This document shows, piece by piece, positions 21,520 through 31,490 of a stretch of 64,000 nt of DNA. The stretch's first letter is position 1, and each line of letters begins with the position of its first letter. The DNA is taken from the NCBI GenBank assembly GCA_947367055.1, contig CANBCI010000001.1:186001-250000 (forward strand), read 5' to 3'. The translations under genes were made by a program, and so were the position numbers. The notes below the pieces were generated by a model that made no database searches, had not been told where the DNA came from, and was given only the letters and a program-made list of their open reading frames with translations. The DNA comes from an uncultured Alphaproteobacteria bacterium. GTDB lineage: Bacteria > Pseudomonadota > Alphaproteobacteria > Rs-D84.

Positions 21520-22269
21520 TCAGGATTTTGATTTTTTACGATTTTCGCGCGCCATTTCCTTGGCATCACGGGCGGCGCGCGCTTCCTCTATCAGTTTTAT
21601 TTTGTCACGCTTTATATTTTCAATATATGTCTGTTGGTATAATTCCTGGTATACATTACGAAAAAATCGGTCAAATACCGGCGCCAATTCATCCGGATAA
21701 CATGTCAAAGGAATCTTTTTAGACCTGTTGGATTCCTGGTCAATATACAATTCCCTGCACTGCCTGCGTTTTGCGTATAATTCGGGGTAATTTTTCCGTG
21801 CCTCGCTGTTAAAACGGCGGCTGACGGACAAATCTGGGCGAATTCCCACAACATCCCCCAGTTTGTTGTCAATAATATCTGACAACAACGGGTCGATACG
21901 TTCAAATGCGACAAAATATCCGTCCGGAACGCGTGTCAAATCTATATTGCTGCGACGGGCAATGTCCGCGGCCATGCCGGGGTCATGCTGAATTTCGTTC
22001 AACATCTTTGGCGTTAAATTTATATCTATTTTACACGTCTTGCATGATTTTCCCTGAACATCAGGATGCGTTCTTGATGCAATTATGTATGCCAGCGCAA
22101 CAAACCCCAGCACCATTACAACCAGTATCAATAATACAATTTTCCCGGATATTCCGCGGCTGTTGTTAATATTTGTTTCCGTTATGGAATTATTATTACC
22201 GCGTTGAATAACAGTCTTGCCGGATTTCGGTTTTATGAAACTGATAAGCCATGATAAAATCTTTGCCAT
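21520..22269 (-). CDS. Hypothetical single-TM protein
   Basis: 249-aa ORF, TM 'IVLLILVVMVLGFVALAYIIA', CKTC motif, charged coiled C-terminus. Confidence 0.6.
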   Translation of the reverse strand: MAKILSWLISFIKPKSGKTVIQRGNNNSITETNINNSRGISGKIVLLILVVMVLGFVALAYIIASRTHPDVQGKSCKTCKIDINLTPKMLNEIQHDPGMAADIARRSNIDLTRVPDGYFVAFERIDPLLSDIIDNKLGDVVGIRPDLSVSRRFNSEARKNYPELYAKRRQCRELYIDQESNRSKKIPLTCYPDELAPVFDRFFRNVYQELYQQTYIENIKRDKIKLIEEARAARDAKEMARENRKKSKS

Positions 22270-22335
22270 GAAAACAATCCCTTCCGCATTTTTATGATAT
22301 AGGATTTATTTCCTTTGGGCAAGCCACATTTCATT

Positions 22336-23406
22336 TTAACTCAATGCGGCGGTTATTTGATCCTGCATCTGGAAGGTTCCCAGAACAACCCACGCAATTA
22401 TGGCGGACACCAACAAAATGCCCAGACTGTTCATCGTGCTGGAAATGGATTCCATTTTTCGTATGGATTCATCCAGATAATCGTTCGCCACCGCGGACAA
22501 GTTTTCATCAAACCCGTTCATGTCCGCATATATTGTCAAATCTCCGATTATTTCGCGGCTTGGGAAATCGCGATCGGCATGGCTAAGCGCCATTCCCAGA
22601 TTGTCGCCGTTTGCAATGAAACCCAGCGTCCGTTCCAATATTGCACGCAAATATCTGTTTGCGTTATCGGCCAGCATGCGCATCGCCGCCGGTATCGTCA
22701 CACCCGCCGACACCATTGCCGCCAAACTCATCAGCCATGTAACGGACACTTGAATTTTATATATGCTCCACGGGGGGATTTCGTCAAATTTGGAACGCAA
22801 CCACCCGGACCAATTGGCCAAACTCATCCACACCACCAGCACGGCCAACAGAAACCCGATTACAATCGCGAACCAATAATTTATCGCAAAATCAGACATC
22901 CATATCAACCCGCGCGCGACGCCGCGCCAAACAACATCGTCACCCGCAACGGACGCCAACGGCGGCACCAGGTAAACACCGACCATGATGATTATGCCAA
23001 ACGTCAGTGCCAATAAAAACAACGGATAGGCAATCGCACTGCGCATGGCGCGCTTTATACGCTGCGTGCCCTCGACAACGCGTCCGACATTTTCCAGCGC
23101 AACCACCAAATTGGACAGATTTCCCGACGTCACCAGCAATGTTTCATCCATCGGCACCCAGCCGCGCGTCGCATCGGAAAAACTCATCCCGCGTTCCAGG
23201 TTTTTTTGCCATTCGCGCATAACAATCGCAAACGGCTCATTGGGCTTTTTTCCGTTGTTGCTTTCTATCATTTCAAGACGGCCCAGCGCGTCCATTAATG
23301 TAAAGTCATTGCGCAACAGCGACGCCAATTTGCGCGCCGTCGCCATGCGCTTTTGCGTATTGAGCCGAAACACCATCTTGGCATAAAGTTTTTCCAGCCC
23401 ATTCAT
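22336..23406 (-). CDS. Type II secretion F-domain inner membrane protein, PilR-like (type IVb pilus)
   Basis: T2SF features ('LASLLRNDFTLMDALGRL', 'MSFSDATRGWVP', 'VSAGVTIPAAMRMLADNANR', three TM segments); start MNGLEKLYAKM overlapping the ATPase stop. Confidence 0.85.
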   Translation of the reverse strand: MNGLEKLYAKMVFRLNTQKRMATARKLASLLRNDFTLMDALGRLEMIESNNGKKPNEPFAIVMREWQKNLERGMSFSDATRGWVPMDETLLVTSGNLSNLVVALENVGRVVEGTQRIKRAMRSAIAYPLFLLALTFGIIIMVGVYLVPPLASVAGDDVVWRGVARGLIWMSDFAINYWFAIVIGFLLAVLVVWMSLANWSGWLRSKFDEIPPWSIYKIQVSVTWLMSLAAMVSAGVTIPAAMRMLADNANRYLRAILERTLGFIANGDNLGMALSHADRDFPSREIIGDLTIYADMNGFDENLSAVANDYLDESIRKMESISSTMNSLGILLVSAIIAWVVLGTFQMQDQITAALS

Positions 23407-23407
23407 A

Positions 23408-25042
23408 TCAATACACCCCCGGTCGATCCAGCAGGCCAACCCATCTTTCCAATTCGTCGACACCAATTATACCACGCAGCATAAGTTCCATGGCCGATTC
23501 TTTCAAGGTGCGGCCATCCATTTCCTCCAGCCAATAACGCACGGCGCCGTCGGTATTGCCCGACAATGCCAGGCCCAAAAATTCACTGTTTGTGATGATG
23601 ATTTCACCGGCCTTGATGCGCCCCAGCGTTCCGGTTCCATTGCATTCCGTGCATCCGGCGCCGCGAATATAAACCTGACGCAGGCCGATTTCCCCGAACG
23701 CATCCAGAACACGCTGATACGCCGGATTTTCGGGATGATCCGCCAAACGTTCCCTGCAATACGGACACAGCTTTTTAAACAGGCGCATTGAAACCAGGCC
23801 GCGCATCATCGTTTCTTCTTTAAGTTTGAAACCCTCTATGCCCAAGTCCAGCAATCGCGTCAGCGCAGCAATCGCCGAATTTGCATGCAGTGTTGTCCAA
23901 ACATTGTGCCCGGACAACGCGCCACGTATCGTCAACTGCGCCGCGGCCAAAGTTCTGATTTCGCCAACCATCAGCGTGTCGGGGTCACTGCGCAACGCCG
24001 CGGCCAGTGCCTCGGTATACTTTTCGTCGCGCTGTTCTTCGGTGGTGGTGTTTACAACCGGCATCTGATGCGCACCGAAAATCTTTTGTTCGACCGGATT
24101 TTCCACCGTTATCATATTGATTTCATAGTGCCGCTCTTTCAGCATAAGCGACATGTTGCGCGCCAATGTGGTTGATTTTCCGGAACTGGTCGGACCGGCA
24201 ACAATTACCAATCCGGTCGGGAACGCGCGCAGTCGCATCAAAAGCCTTTGTTCATATTCGCCAAATTCCTGTTCGGTTTTTATGCCTTCGGACGGGTTGT
24301 CATACAGCAGTCGCATAACGACATAGCGGCTGCCGAATGCGATGGGATTGAACTGCATACGAATACTTAATATCCCCGCCGGCAGATATAAATCCTTGGT
24401 TCCGCGCAGTGGTGTGCGCCCGTCTTTTTGCGCGGATTGATATTCGTTCTGGGCATAGTTTGCGTTCGACATGTCGGACGACGCAAACGCCGCGCGAACA
24501 AACGATTCACCCCACCCCGAATTATATTCCAAAACAGGCTGCATACTGCCGTCAATACGGAAATAAATCGTCGTCTGGTCCGCCACCTCTATGTGAATAT
24601 CCGAAACCTTTTGCGCGGCGGCCTTGGCGATTATATCGACAAAATCCTTTTGCATTTGGTTGTCAAAATCACGTGTGGCGCGGCCACTGCCTAATTTTAA
24701 TTCATAAGACTTGTATATCGCGGAAACTAGCCCCAAATCGGAATAAAACGGCCGGCGCATCGCGCGCCCGCGCTTTTTCAGCAAATCCAAAAACGCCAAC
24801 ACACGCCCGTCGTACCGGTGCGTGCGCGAAATAATAATCTCGCCCCCGGAAAAATATGCAATCAGACTCTGCGTATCCTTGGGCAGTTCCAGTTCCGCCC
24901 CCGTCGCCGTCAGCAGCCTGTTCCCATTTGCAAACAGATAGTCGACCACGTCCTTTATTTCGGCATTTTCCAGCCCCGCCGGCACGGAATCCGTTTGTGC
25001 GGCGGAAATATTTTCCAAAGAATCGTTGTTCTGCTTTTTCAT
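23408..25042 (-). CDS. GspE/PilB-family ATPase, PilQ-like (type IVb pilus)
   Basis: 'GLVIVAGPTSSGKSTTLARNMSLML', 'LRSDPDTLMVGEIRTLAAAQLTIRGALSGHNVWTTLHANSA', 'CPYCRERL'. Confidence 0.92.
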   Translation of the reverse strand: MKKQNNDSLENISAAQTDSVPAGLENAEIKDVVDYLFANGNRLLTATGAELELPKDTQSLIAYFSGGEIIISRTHRYDGRVLAFLDLLKKRGRAMRRPFYSDLGLVSAIYKSYELKLGSGRATRDFDNQMQKDFVDIIAKAAAQKVSDIHIEVADQTTIYFRIDGSMQPVLEYNSGWGESFVRAAFASSDMSNANYAQNEYQSAQKDGRTPLRGTKDLYLPAGILSIRMQFNPIAFGSRYVVMRLLYDNPSEGIKTEQEFGEYEQRLLMRLRAFPTGLVIVAGPTSSGKSTTLARNMSLMLKERHYEINMITVENPVEQKIFGAHQMPVVNTTTEEQRDEKYTEALAAALRSDPDTLMVGEIRTLAAAQLTIRGALSGHNVWTTLHANSAIAALTRLLDLGIEGFKLKEETMMRGLVSMRLFKKLCPYCRERLADHPENPAYQRVLDAFGEIGLRQVYIRGAGCTECNGTGTLGRIKAGEIIITNSEFLGLALSGNTDGAVRYWLEEMDGRTLKESAMELMLRGIIGVDELERWVGLLDRPGVY

Positions 25043-25064
25043 TTGCTGCGCTTGTTATTTTGGT

Positions 25065-25778
25065 TTATCGGTTTGCACTGATGTTCAGGTTTTGGGTCAT
25101 GCCGTCTTTGATAAATTCAACCCCGTCGTACAAGGAAATCGATTTGACCGTAAACCCGTCCAGTGTCTTGCCAACGGAAATCCGCTTGTTCTGGCCGGTT
25201 TCCAAATCCGTAACCGTTGCCTGCAACTGGGAACCCGCACCGAACACATTGACCAGGCGGTATTTTTCACCCAAATCAACATCCGTTTCAACCGGTTCCG
25301 GAACGGACGCTGATGCCGGCGCGTTTGTTGCGGCGGCTTCGGCCTGGGCCTGCAGACGTTCCTTTTCACGGGCCAGACGGGCGGCCTCGGCCTCCAGTTT
25401 GGCCTTTTCGGTTTCTATTTCCTGTTTCTGCGCCTCGGCACGGCCGGACAGTGTGTCTATTTCCATGTGCAGCTTTATTTTCTCTGCGGCCAGTCTGTCC
25501 AGTTCCAAATCCAGCTGGGCGCGTTCTTTTTCCAACTGCATCAAAACCTTTTCCTGTTCCAACGTGGTTATCTGCTGAAACAGTGAACCATCAGCGTTAT
25601 ACGCCGCAACCGCATCCGCCGTCAGCGAATCCAATTCTTCATCAGTGTACTGTGCGTCCGCCGCCTGCATGGCAACCGGTTCTGTTTCCAAATCAAATGC
25701 GTCAATTTCCGCAAATACCGGCGCGGCACATGTCGCGACAAAAACAGACATCATGAAAATACTTATCTTATTTGGCAT
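25065..25778 (-). CDS. Type IV pilus biogenesis protein PilP-like
   Basis: Signal peptide, coiled coil, C-terminal 'YRLVNVFGAGSQLQATVTDLETGQNKRISVGKTLDGFTVKSISLYDGVEF' as in R64 PilP-type proteins. Confidence 0.75.
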   Translation of the reverse strand: MPNKISIFMMSVFVATCAAPVFAEIDAFDLETEPVAMQAADAQYTDEELDSLTADAVAAYNADGSLFQQITTLEQEKVLMQLEKERAQLDLELDRLAAEKIKLHMEIDTLSGRAEAQKQEIETEKAKLEAEAARLAREKERLQAQAEAAATNAPASASVPEPVETDVDLGEKYRLVNVFGAGSQLQATVTDLETGQNKRISVGKTLDGFTVKSISLYDGVEFIKDGMTQNLNISANR

Positions 25779-27030
25779 ATATTATCACCTCATAGTTCCA
25801 TATGCGACGCGCCGCATTCCACGCACACCGCGTCATATAAACACCGCCGAATTCATCGAATATGCGCATAAACTGCGACGGCACAAGTTTTGATTCAACC
25901 GCAATTTCCACAATGTTTAGCGACATCGTGTCAACCCCGTTCGACAAAACGTCAACGACAATCTGGGATTCGATTGACGCACCAATTGACTGAAACGCAG
26001 ATTGAACATCACGCAAAAGCGTTTCCGCATCGCGCTCGTCCTGGCTTGCCACCGACGAAACCGCCGGCACAGGCACACTGACCCGCAGCATGTCTTCATT
26101 TTGCTTGGCAACGACGGCACCCGGCATCAGTTCCGTTGCCATTGCGTAAAAATCATCAAGGGTTCCGAAATCCCGCTGAAATTCCGCAACCGCCTGTGTC
26201 TCTCCGCACTCGACAGATGTCTGGTTCCAACCGGTCACATTCTGCATCAGAAACGCCATTGCGCGAAAGCACATGTCCGCGCGCGCGGCTACATTTGGCA
26301 AATTCTCGTACGGGGGAACAATCGGTTCCGGTTCCGGCGCCTTCTCAATATTAAACTCGGCGTCCAGTTCGCGGTTTTTTTCCTCTATTTGACGCTTGTA
26401 CTCGGCCGCCAGTTCCGGATTTATCTGCGAAACCTGGGGACGCGGCATCATCATTTGACGCAGCGGTTCGCGAAATATCGACCCGATAAGCGCCAGAAAT
26501 AAAACGATTATCAAAACCGGCACCAGACCGGCGCGAACACGACTGATTGAATGCAGAACGGCACGTACGCCGCCGGGGACAATCTCTGTAATCAATCGTT
26601 CGACCGCACGCGGCATGCCCCATGCACCGGGCGCCACAAACGCCCCCCAATCGGGTATCTGCGACAATTTTGAATATTCGGCGCGGGCCTCGCTTTCCGT
26701 TGGGAACAATTTATCTTCTAAAATAACGCCGTTTCGCATCGCGACCAGGTAATATCCCCTGTCCACCTGAAACACGGCCAAAAACGATGAAAATTCCGGG
26801 AACGCGTCCACAATGGACGCCGCCGCGGACGGCATTCCGGCCCGGTGCCCGAATTTTCGCGCCCCCAGCCCCACCATTGAACGATATTCCGTGAACAGGT
26901 TGAGTTTTTTATCAACACCCCGTGCAAGATTGCGCGCATAATTGCGCGCAAAAAATCCGCTTGCAATCGGTTGCCAAAACAGACCGACCGCGTATTTTTT
27001 CCTGTTAACAGATATGACTTGGTTTGCCAA
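25768..27030 (-). CDS. Pilin accessory protein PilO-like (type IVb)
   Basis: Likely TTG start (GAGGGAG RBS then TTG GCA AAC CAA) MANQVISVNRKKYAVGLFWQ; one TM, gene order PilO-P-Q-R as in IncI1 R64 thin pilus. Confidence 0.72.
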   Translation of the reverse strand: MANQVISVNRKKYAVGLFWQPIASGFFARNYARNLARGVDKKLNLFTEYRSMVGLGARKFGHRAGMPSAAASIVDAFPEFSSFLAVFQVDRGYYLVAMRNGVILEDKLFPTESEARAEYSKLSQIPDWGAFVAPGAWGMPRAVERLITEIVPGGVRAVLHSISRVRAGLVPVLIIVLFLALIGSIFREPLRQMMMPRPQVSQINPELAAEYKRQIEEKNRELDAEFNIEKAPEPEPIVPPYENLPNVAARADMCFRAMAFLMQNVTGWNQTSVECGETQAVAEFQRDFGTLDDFYAMATELMPGAVVAKQNEDMLRVSVPVPAVSSVASQDERDAETLLRDVQSAFQSIGASIESQIVVDVLSNGVDTMSLNIVEIAVESKLVPSQFMRIFDEFGGVYMTRCAWNAARRIWNYEVIIYAK

Positions 27031-27141
27031 TTTCTCCCTCTTATGACAAATTATAGCACAAAAAGATAAACCTTGGCAAATATAGAATGAAAAATACCCG
27101 ACGAAAATATCGCCGGGCATGAAAAATCTTTTATATGCACA

Positions 27142-27555
27142 TTACTGGCAACCGTACACCGGATCGCACACCGGCGCGACGCCGTACACCGCGGCCGAAC
27201 CCGCGCCGTTTGACGCCGTGCGGACACGGTTTGGATACGGGCAATCATAAACATTCGCCGCCAACACAAACGCGCGTTCCGGGCCAAATATCACCCATTC
27301 GTTCGGACGCGTGCGTTGACTGGTTATCCAGTACGCGTTGCCGCCGCGGGCCTGGTCCGCAATGCGGTTTTCCAAATAACGGCGGGCGTCATCCGCGTCA
27401 TAGACGGAAACTTCTGATTCTATTTTATACAAATATGTGCAACCCATAGGTTCCGCATCAAGTTGCGTCAAATATTCACTGCCGTTTTCATTCTTTATCA
27501 TTCCGCCGCACGCCGCCAACATGGCCAGCATTGCAACCGTAAAAATCTTTTTCAT
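27142..27555 (-). CDS. Putative lipoprotein
   Basis: Lipobox MKKIFTVAMLAMLAACGG. Confidence 0.75.
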   Translation of the reverse strand: MKKIFTVAMLAMLAACGGMIKNENGSEYLTQLDAEPMGCTYLYKIESEVSVYDADDARRYLENRIADQARGGNAYWITSQRTRPNEWVIFGPERAFVLAANVYDCPYPNRVRTASNGAGSAAVYGVAPVCDPVYGCQ

Positions 27556-27569
27556 TGTTTGTTCCTTTT

Positions 27570-28514
27570 TTACTTACTTTCAACTATATCATAATTTGCC
27601 GGGTCGCTAAACAATTTTTTCAGCACCAGATTGTTCATGGCGTGGCTGCCCTTGTATGATTCCAGACAACCGCACACAAATCCGCCGCTTGTCGCCATGT
27701 CGCCGATTGCGTCTATGATTTTATGCCGCACAAATTCGTCGGGCCAAATAACCGGGTTCAACGTGCCGTCACCGGCATCGTTTAACGCAATTACATTCGT
27801 CGCATCCGCGCCGCGCCCCATGCCGCGCGCCTTTAGATATTCCCATTCGGAATATTTTCCGAATGTGCGCGCGCGCGATATATTCCGAACAAAGTTCGCA
27901 ACAGATTTTTTCGACCCGTCAAAAGAATATTCAAAAGTCTGCGTACCGATTATTTTTTCTGGATAAACCAATGTTGCACGCACATCCAGCGTTTTACCGC
28001 CATTTGGCGAAAGCTTTACAAAACCATTTGACCGACGCCCGGAAACAAGGTTAAAAAAATGAATTTTCATGCGCGTCAAAAACGGCAGTTCGCGCAAAAT
28101 TTCACGCGCCCTTGCAATAACCGGTCGCCGTACTATCACGCGGCGCATGGGTGCGGATGCGGGTTGCGCGACCCCTGAAATCCTGGCATAAAATTCGGCC
28201 GCGCTGCCGTCCAGTATCGGCGTTTCGGGCCCGTCAATTTCAATAACAGCACTGTCAACGCCCGACAAAAACAGCGCCGCCATCAAATGTTCCACCGTTT
28301 GAACATGCGCGCCGTGTATGCCGCCAACCGTGGTGTTGCGCATTTTTGTTTCACCAACATTGTCATATCGCGCCGCGATTAACCCCGAACCCTTTATATC
28401 CGTGCGGCGGAAAAATATGCCGTAATTTTTTGACGGCTTTATAACCATGTTGACCGGCAACCCGGAATGTATGCCGACGCCGGAAATTTTAATTTGTTTG
28501 GCAACCGTTCTCAT
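27570..28514 (-). CDS. lpxC: UDP-3-O-acyl-N-acetylglucosamine deacetylase
   Basis: 'VGIHSGLPVNMVIKP', 'VQTVEHLMAALFLSGVDSAVIEIDGPETPILDGSAAEF', 'DEFVRHKIIDAIGDM', 'KGSHAMNN'. Confidence 0.95.
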   Translation of the reverse strand: MRTVAKQIKISGVGIHSGLPVNMVIKPSKNYGIFFRRTDIKGSGLIAARYDNVGETKMRNTTVGGIHGAHVQTVEHLMAALFLSGVDSAVIEIDGPETPILDGSAAEFYARISGVAQPASAPMRRVIVRRPVIARAREILRELPFLTRMKIHFFNLVSGRRSNGFVKLSPNGGKTLDVRATLVYPEKIIGTQTFEYSFDGSKKSVANFVRNISRARTFGKYSEWEYLKARGMGRGADATNVIALNDAGDGTLNPVIWPDEFVRHKIIDAIGDMATSGGFVCGCLESYKGSHAMNNLVLKKLFSDPANYDIVESK

Positions 28515-29416
28515 TTTATTTTGTCCCCCAGCCATTTGAAAAACTCATCATCTATTTTTGTAACAAGTTCTGCGTATTTTATTTTTTCGCGCGCCCCATT
28601 CGGCAGGCGGACCCAGTCCTTTTCAGTTGTGACCAGTTTTGCGCCTTTTTTCTGGGCCAGTGCGAACAATGATTCCAAATCCGCATCTGTGTACTGATAG
28701 TGATCCGCAAACGCGCGCGTCGCCACAACATTCGGCAGTGAGGCAAAAAACTTTTTCGGATACCCGATGCCCGCAAACGCAACCAGTTTTTCATCTGCCC
28801 CATACGGATTTTGCGTTTCATTTTCCGCATAAAACACCGGCACCGTGCGCGGCAGGACAAAGTCTTTTCTGGGGCGCGACGCGCGTATAACAATTATCGC
28901 ATCTGCGCGGCGCGCGGCGCGCTTGGGCTCACGCAGGGGGCCGGCCGGCAACAAAAACCCGTTGCCATAGCCGATTCCTTCGTCAAAGACGGCAATTGTC
29001 ACATCCTTTTTTATCAACGGATTTTGCATTCCGTCATCCATTATAATCGGACGCCGGTCGCCCTTTTGCCGGTTAAGCAATATGATATTGCTCTTTCTGT
29101 CGCCGGTGTGCACCTGCAATCCGTTGCGGGACATCATTGTCGCCTCGTCCCCGGCGTTTCCGGTCTGCGCGCTTTTTTTATATCCGCGCATAACAACCGG
29201 CGCATCAAAGTAATTTGCAATCGCGCGCACAACCGGCGTTTTGCCAACGCCGCCCGCCAATATGTTGCCAACGCACACAATCGGCCGACGCGACGACATG
29301 GCAAACATGCGCCGCCACAACCAAACTATGCGCCCAATGACATAATACAGCGCGGCCACCGGCAATAATAAAAATGATACCGGCGTTTTATGCATAAACC
29401 ACCAAGGTGTTTTCAT
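28511..29416 (-). CDS. lpxK: Tetraacyldisaccharide 4'-kinase
   Basis: 'KTPWWFMHK', 'VCVGNILAGGVGKTPVVRAIA', 'IIMDDGMQNPLIKKDVTIAVFD'; ATGA overlap with lpxC. Confidence 0.94.
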   Translation of the reverse strand: MKTPWWFMHKTPVSFLLLPVAALYYVIGRIVWLWRRMFAMSSRRPIVCVGNILAGGVGKTPVVRAIANYFDAPVVMRGYKKSAQTGNAGDEATMMSRNGLQVHTGDRKSNIILLNRQKGDRRPIIMDDGMQNPLIKKDVTIAVFDEGIGYGNGFLLPAGPLREPKRAARRADAIIVIRASRPRKDFVLPRTVPVFYAENETQNPYGADEKLVAFAGIGYPKKFFASLPNVVATRAFADHYQYTDADLESLFALAQKKGAKLVTTEKDWVRLPNGAREKIKYAELVTKIDDEFFKWLGDKIK

Positions 29417-29425
29417 AACAGTTCC

Positions 29426-30223
29426 TTATTTTTTCAAACGCTTTTGCGTTTTCTTTTGTTTTTTTGCATCCCGCATACTTTGTTTAAATTCGCCCGCATT
29501 CAAATCCTGTTCCACTTTGAACAAGTTGAATTCGGCATCCATTTCGCGAACCTGTTTGACCATTTCGTCTTCTATGCCGCGGCGGATTGATTCAAATTCT
29601 TCGGGCGACGTCTTGGCGTCAATGAACACAGGTTTTGAAACCCTGCATGTTATTTTTGAAAACGGCAACGCAACCAAATATCTGTCCCAGCGCTTTTGAA
29701 ACCATGCGTGCGACGCGGAAAAGCACACCGGAATAATCGGTGCGCCCGTCATTTTTGCAAAATATAGGGCGCCGTCCTGAACCCGCATGGACGGGCCGCC
29801 GGGACCGTCGGGTGAAATGCATATGCCGTAACCGCCGCCGCGCAGGATTCGTACCCCCTGGCGCAAAACGGATATGCCGCCGTCGGACGTGCTGCCATAA
29901 ATCGGCTTTAATCCGAACAGCCTTTGCAGTTTTGCCATCATGCGCCCGTCACTGTGGCGCGACGCAACCGCGTACGCGTGCATCCCCCCCAGCGCAATAA
30001 TCGGCGACAGCATCATGCTGCGCCCGTGCCAGAATACAAAGATAGCCGGTTTGCGGCGATACTCCTTGAATATTTCATAGCCCGTTATACGCTTGCGCGA
30101 TGTGAAATACACAAACCAAATGCACAGTGCCATAAACCCGGCAATCGTCCATTGAATAATCGGGCAATGCAAAATCGGCTGCCAGAATTTTTTCCAAATT
30201 TTTCTAAAAGTTTTGTTATTCAT
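29426..30223 (-). CDS. DUF374-type lysophospholipid acyltransferase family protein
   Basis: 'AIFVFWHGRSMMLSPI', 'VASRHSDGRMMAKLQRLFGLKPIYGSTSDGG', 'ISPDGPGGPSMRVQDGALYFAKMTGAPIIPV'. Confidence 0.85.
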   Translation of the reverse strand: MNNKTFRKIWKKFWQPILHCPIIQWTIAGFMALCIWFVYFTSRKRITGYEIFKEYRRKPAIFVFWHGRSMMLSPIIALGGMHAYAVASRHSDGRMMAKLQRLFGLKPIYGSTSDGGISVLRQGVRILRGGGYGICISPDGPGGPSMRVQDGALYFAKMTGAPIIPVCFSASHAWFQKRWDRYLVALPFSKITCRVSKPVFIDAKTSPEEFESIRRGIEDEMVKQVREMDAEFNLFKVEQDLNAGEFKQSMRDAKKQKKTQKRLKK

Positions 30224-30334
30224 AAATATTCCTTTAACACAAATCCGTAGGAATATTAGCAAGAATAAAATCCCATTTCAAGGCGGACGCTTAAAACCAT
30301 TATATTTTTATTTTTTTATGATAAAATGCATATT

Positions 30335-30733
30335 ATGACCAAGGCACTTACATTATGGCAGCCGTATGCGGCCGCAATTGCATGCGGATTAAAGCAGTAT
30401 GAAACGCGCAGTTGGGCGACAAAGTACCGTGGGCCGTTGCTGATACACGCATCAATGCGGCAATTGGACCGGGCGGGGCGCGAACTGGTCGAAAAATACA
30501 ATATATTGGCGCCTGCGCGCCAAACGGGTGAATTTGTTGCGATATGCGACCTTGCAGATTGCATTGAAATGACGTCAGAATTTATCGCCGAACAAAGCGA
30601 AACCGAACAAGATTTTGGAATCTGGACCGTTGGGCGATATGCCTGGAAACTGGAAAACATTCGGCCATTGACGGATGGCGTAAAATCCCGCGGATATCAG
30701 GGATTATGGAATGCGCCATATCCCATGCAATAA
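30335..30733 (+). CDS. ASCH-domain protein
   Basis: 'MTKALTLWQPYAAAIACGLKQYETRSWATKYRGPLLIHAS' ASCH signature, 'GYQGLWN'. Confidence 0.8.
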   Translation: MTKALTLWQPYAAAIACGLKQYETRSWATKYRGPLLIHASMRQLDRAGRELVEKYNILAPARQTGEFVAICDLADCIEMTSEFIAEQSETEQDFGIWTVGRYAWKLENIRPLTDGVKSRGYQGLWNAPYPMQ

Positions 30734-30802
30734 TCATAACCTGTCGTTCATACCGTACAAACCAACAGTGCTATGCCATTCGTCAGATCCACAGGGCCTT
30801 TT

Positions 30803-31063
30803 TCATGACAATATGTAACAGATACCCGACTCAGCGGTATGATTTCGGTCAAAATGCTTTTGGTTAGTGAAACGGCGTTCCATGCTGCGACATATATTCC
30901 GTCGTTTATAATCGCATTTAATGCCGCCATTATCTGATTCAGAATGATGAGATTCTGCCATAGCCGTTGACACGTATGTTTGCATAACATTGTCGTATCT
31001 TTCATGGTTAGTATGACACGCCGCCAACGACGCACAAATGGCAATAAATAGTAGCTTTTTCAT
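30803..31063 (-). CDS. Putative small lipoprotein, possibly frameshifted
   Basis: Lipobox MKKLLFIAICASLAACHT; downstream half looks more protein-like in the overlapping frame (30748..31044). Confidence 0.4.
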   Translation of the reverse strand: MKKLLFIAICASLAACHTNHERYDNVMQTYVSTAMAESHHSESDNGGIKCDYKRRNICRSMERRFTNQKHFDRNHTAESGICYILS

Positions 31064-31065
31064 GA

Positions 31066-31479
31066 TTATTTTTCCAACTTTTTTGCTTTATCCTTTACTG
31101 ACGGCATAACACACATACCGGCAATGAACCAATCTATACATGCCATTAGCCATCCAATCGCATTCAAGTCTTCTTCATAATATCTGTTTTCCCAGTTTAA
31201 CAAATCAATTCCTGTAATAAATATCCCCGCCACAATCGGAATCCATATCGGCATTTTCATATCATTAAAGCGACGAACGGTTAAAGAAATATTGGGGACA
31301 ATTATAACCAAATCAAATAAAATACGCATTTCTGTTGGCGTTTTGGCTTCCATCATTCCGAGCAAAATCCATATTATCGCCAAAAATAATTGGGCATATC
31401 AAAATTCAGACCGTGACGCCCGCCCTTTAAATTGAAAGTAATTTTTCCAAAATGCACCGATTGAATCTAAAAAAGTCAT
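31066..31479 (-). pseudogene. DUF805 family membrane protein interrupted by in-frame TGA
   Basis: From ATG 31479: MTFLDSIGAFWKNYFQFKGRASRSEF*YAQLFLAIIWILLGMMEA...; stop TGA at 31399-31401 sits where DUF805 proteins have Trp (RxSRSEFW). Confidence 0.75.
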
Positions 31480-31490
31480 TTTTCTCCTTT

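Noticed and set aside
31399-31401. Possible recoding of TGA as Trp (genetic code 4), suggested by the TGA in the DUF805 gene
   Set aside because: Long core genes (uvrB, aspS, infB, pheT, topA) run full length with TGG for Trp and no internal TGA. Several genes end naturally at TGA with ATGA overlaps (lptF/lptD, lpxK/lpxC, PilQ/PilR, M1/M2). A local nonsense mutation is simpler.
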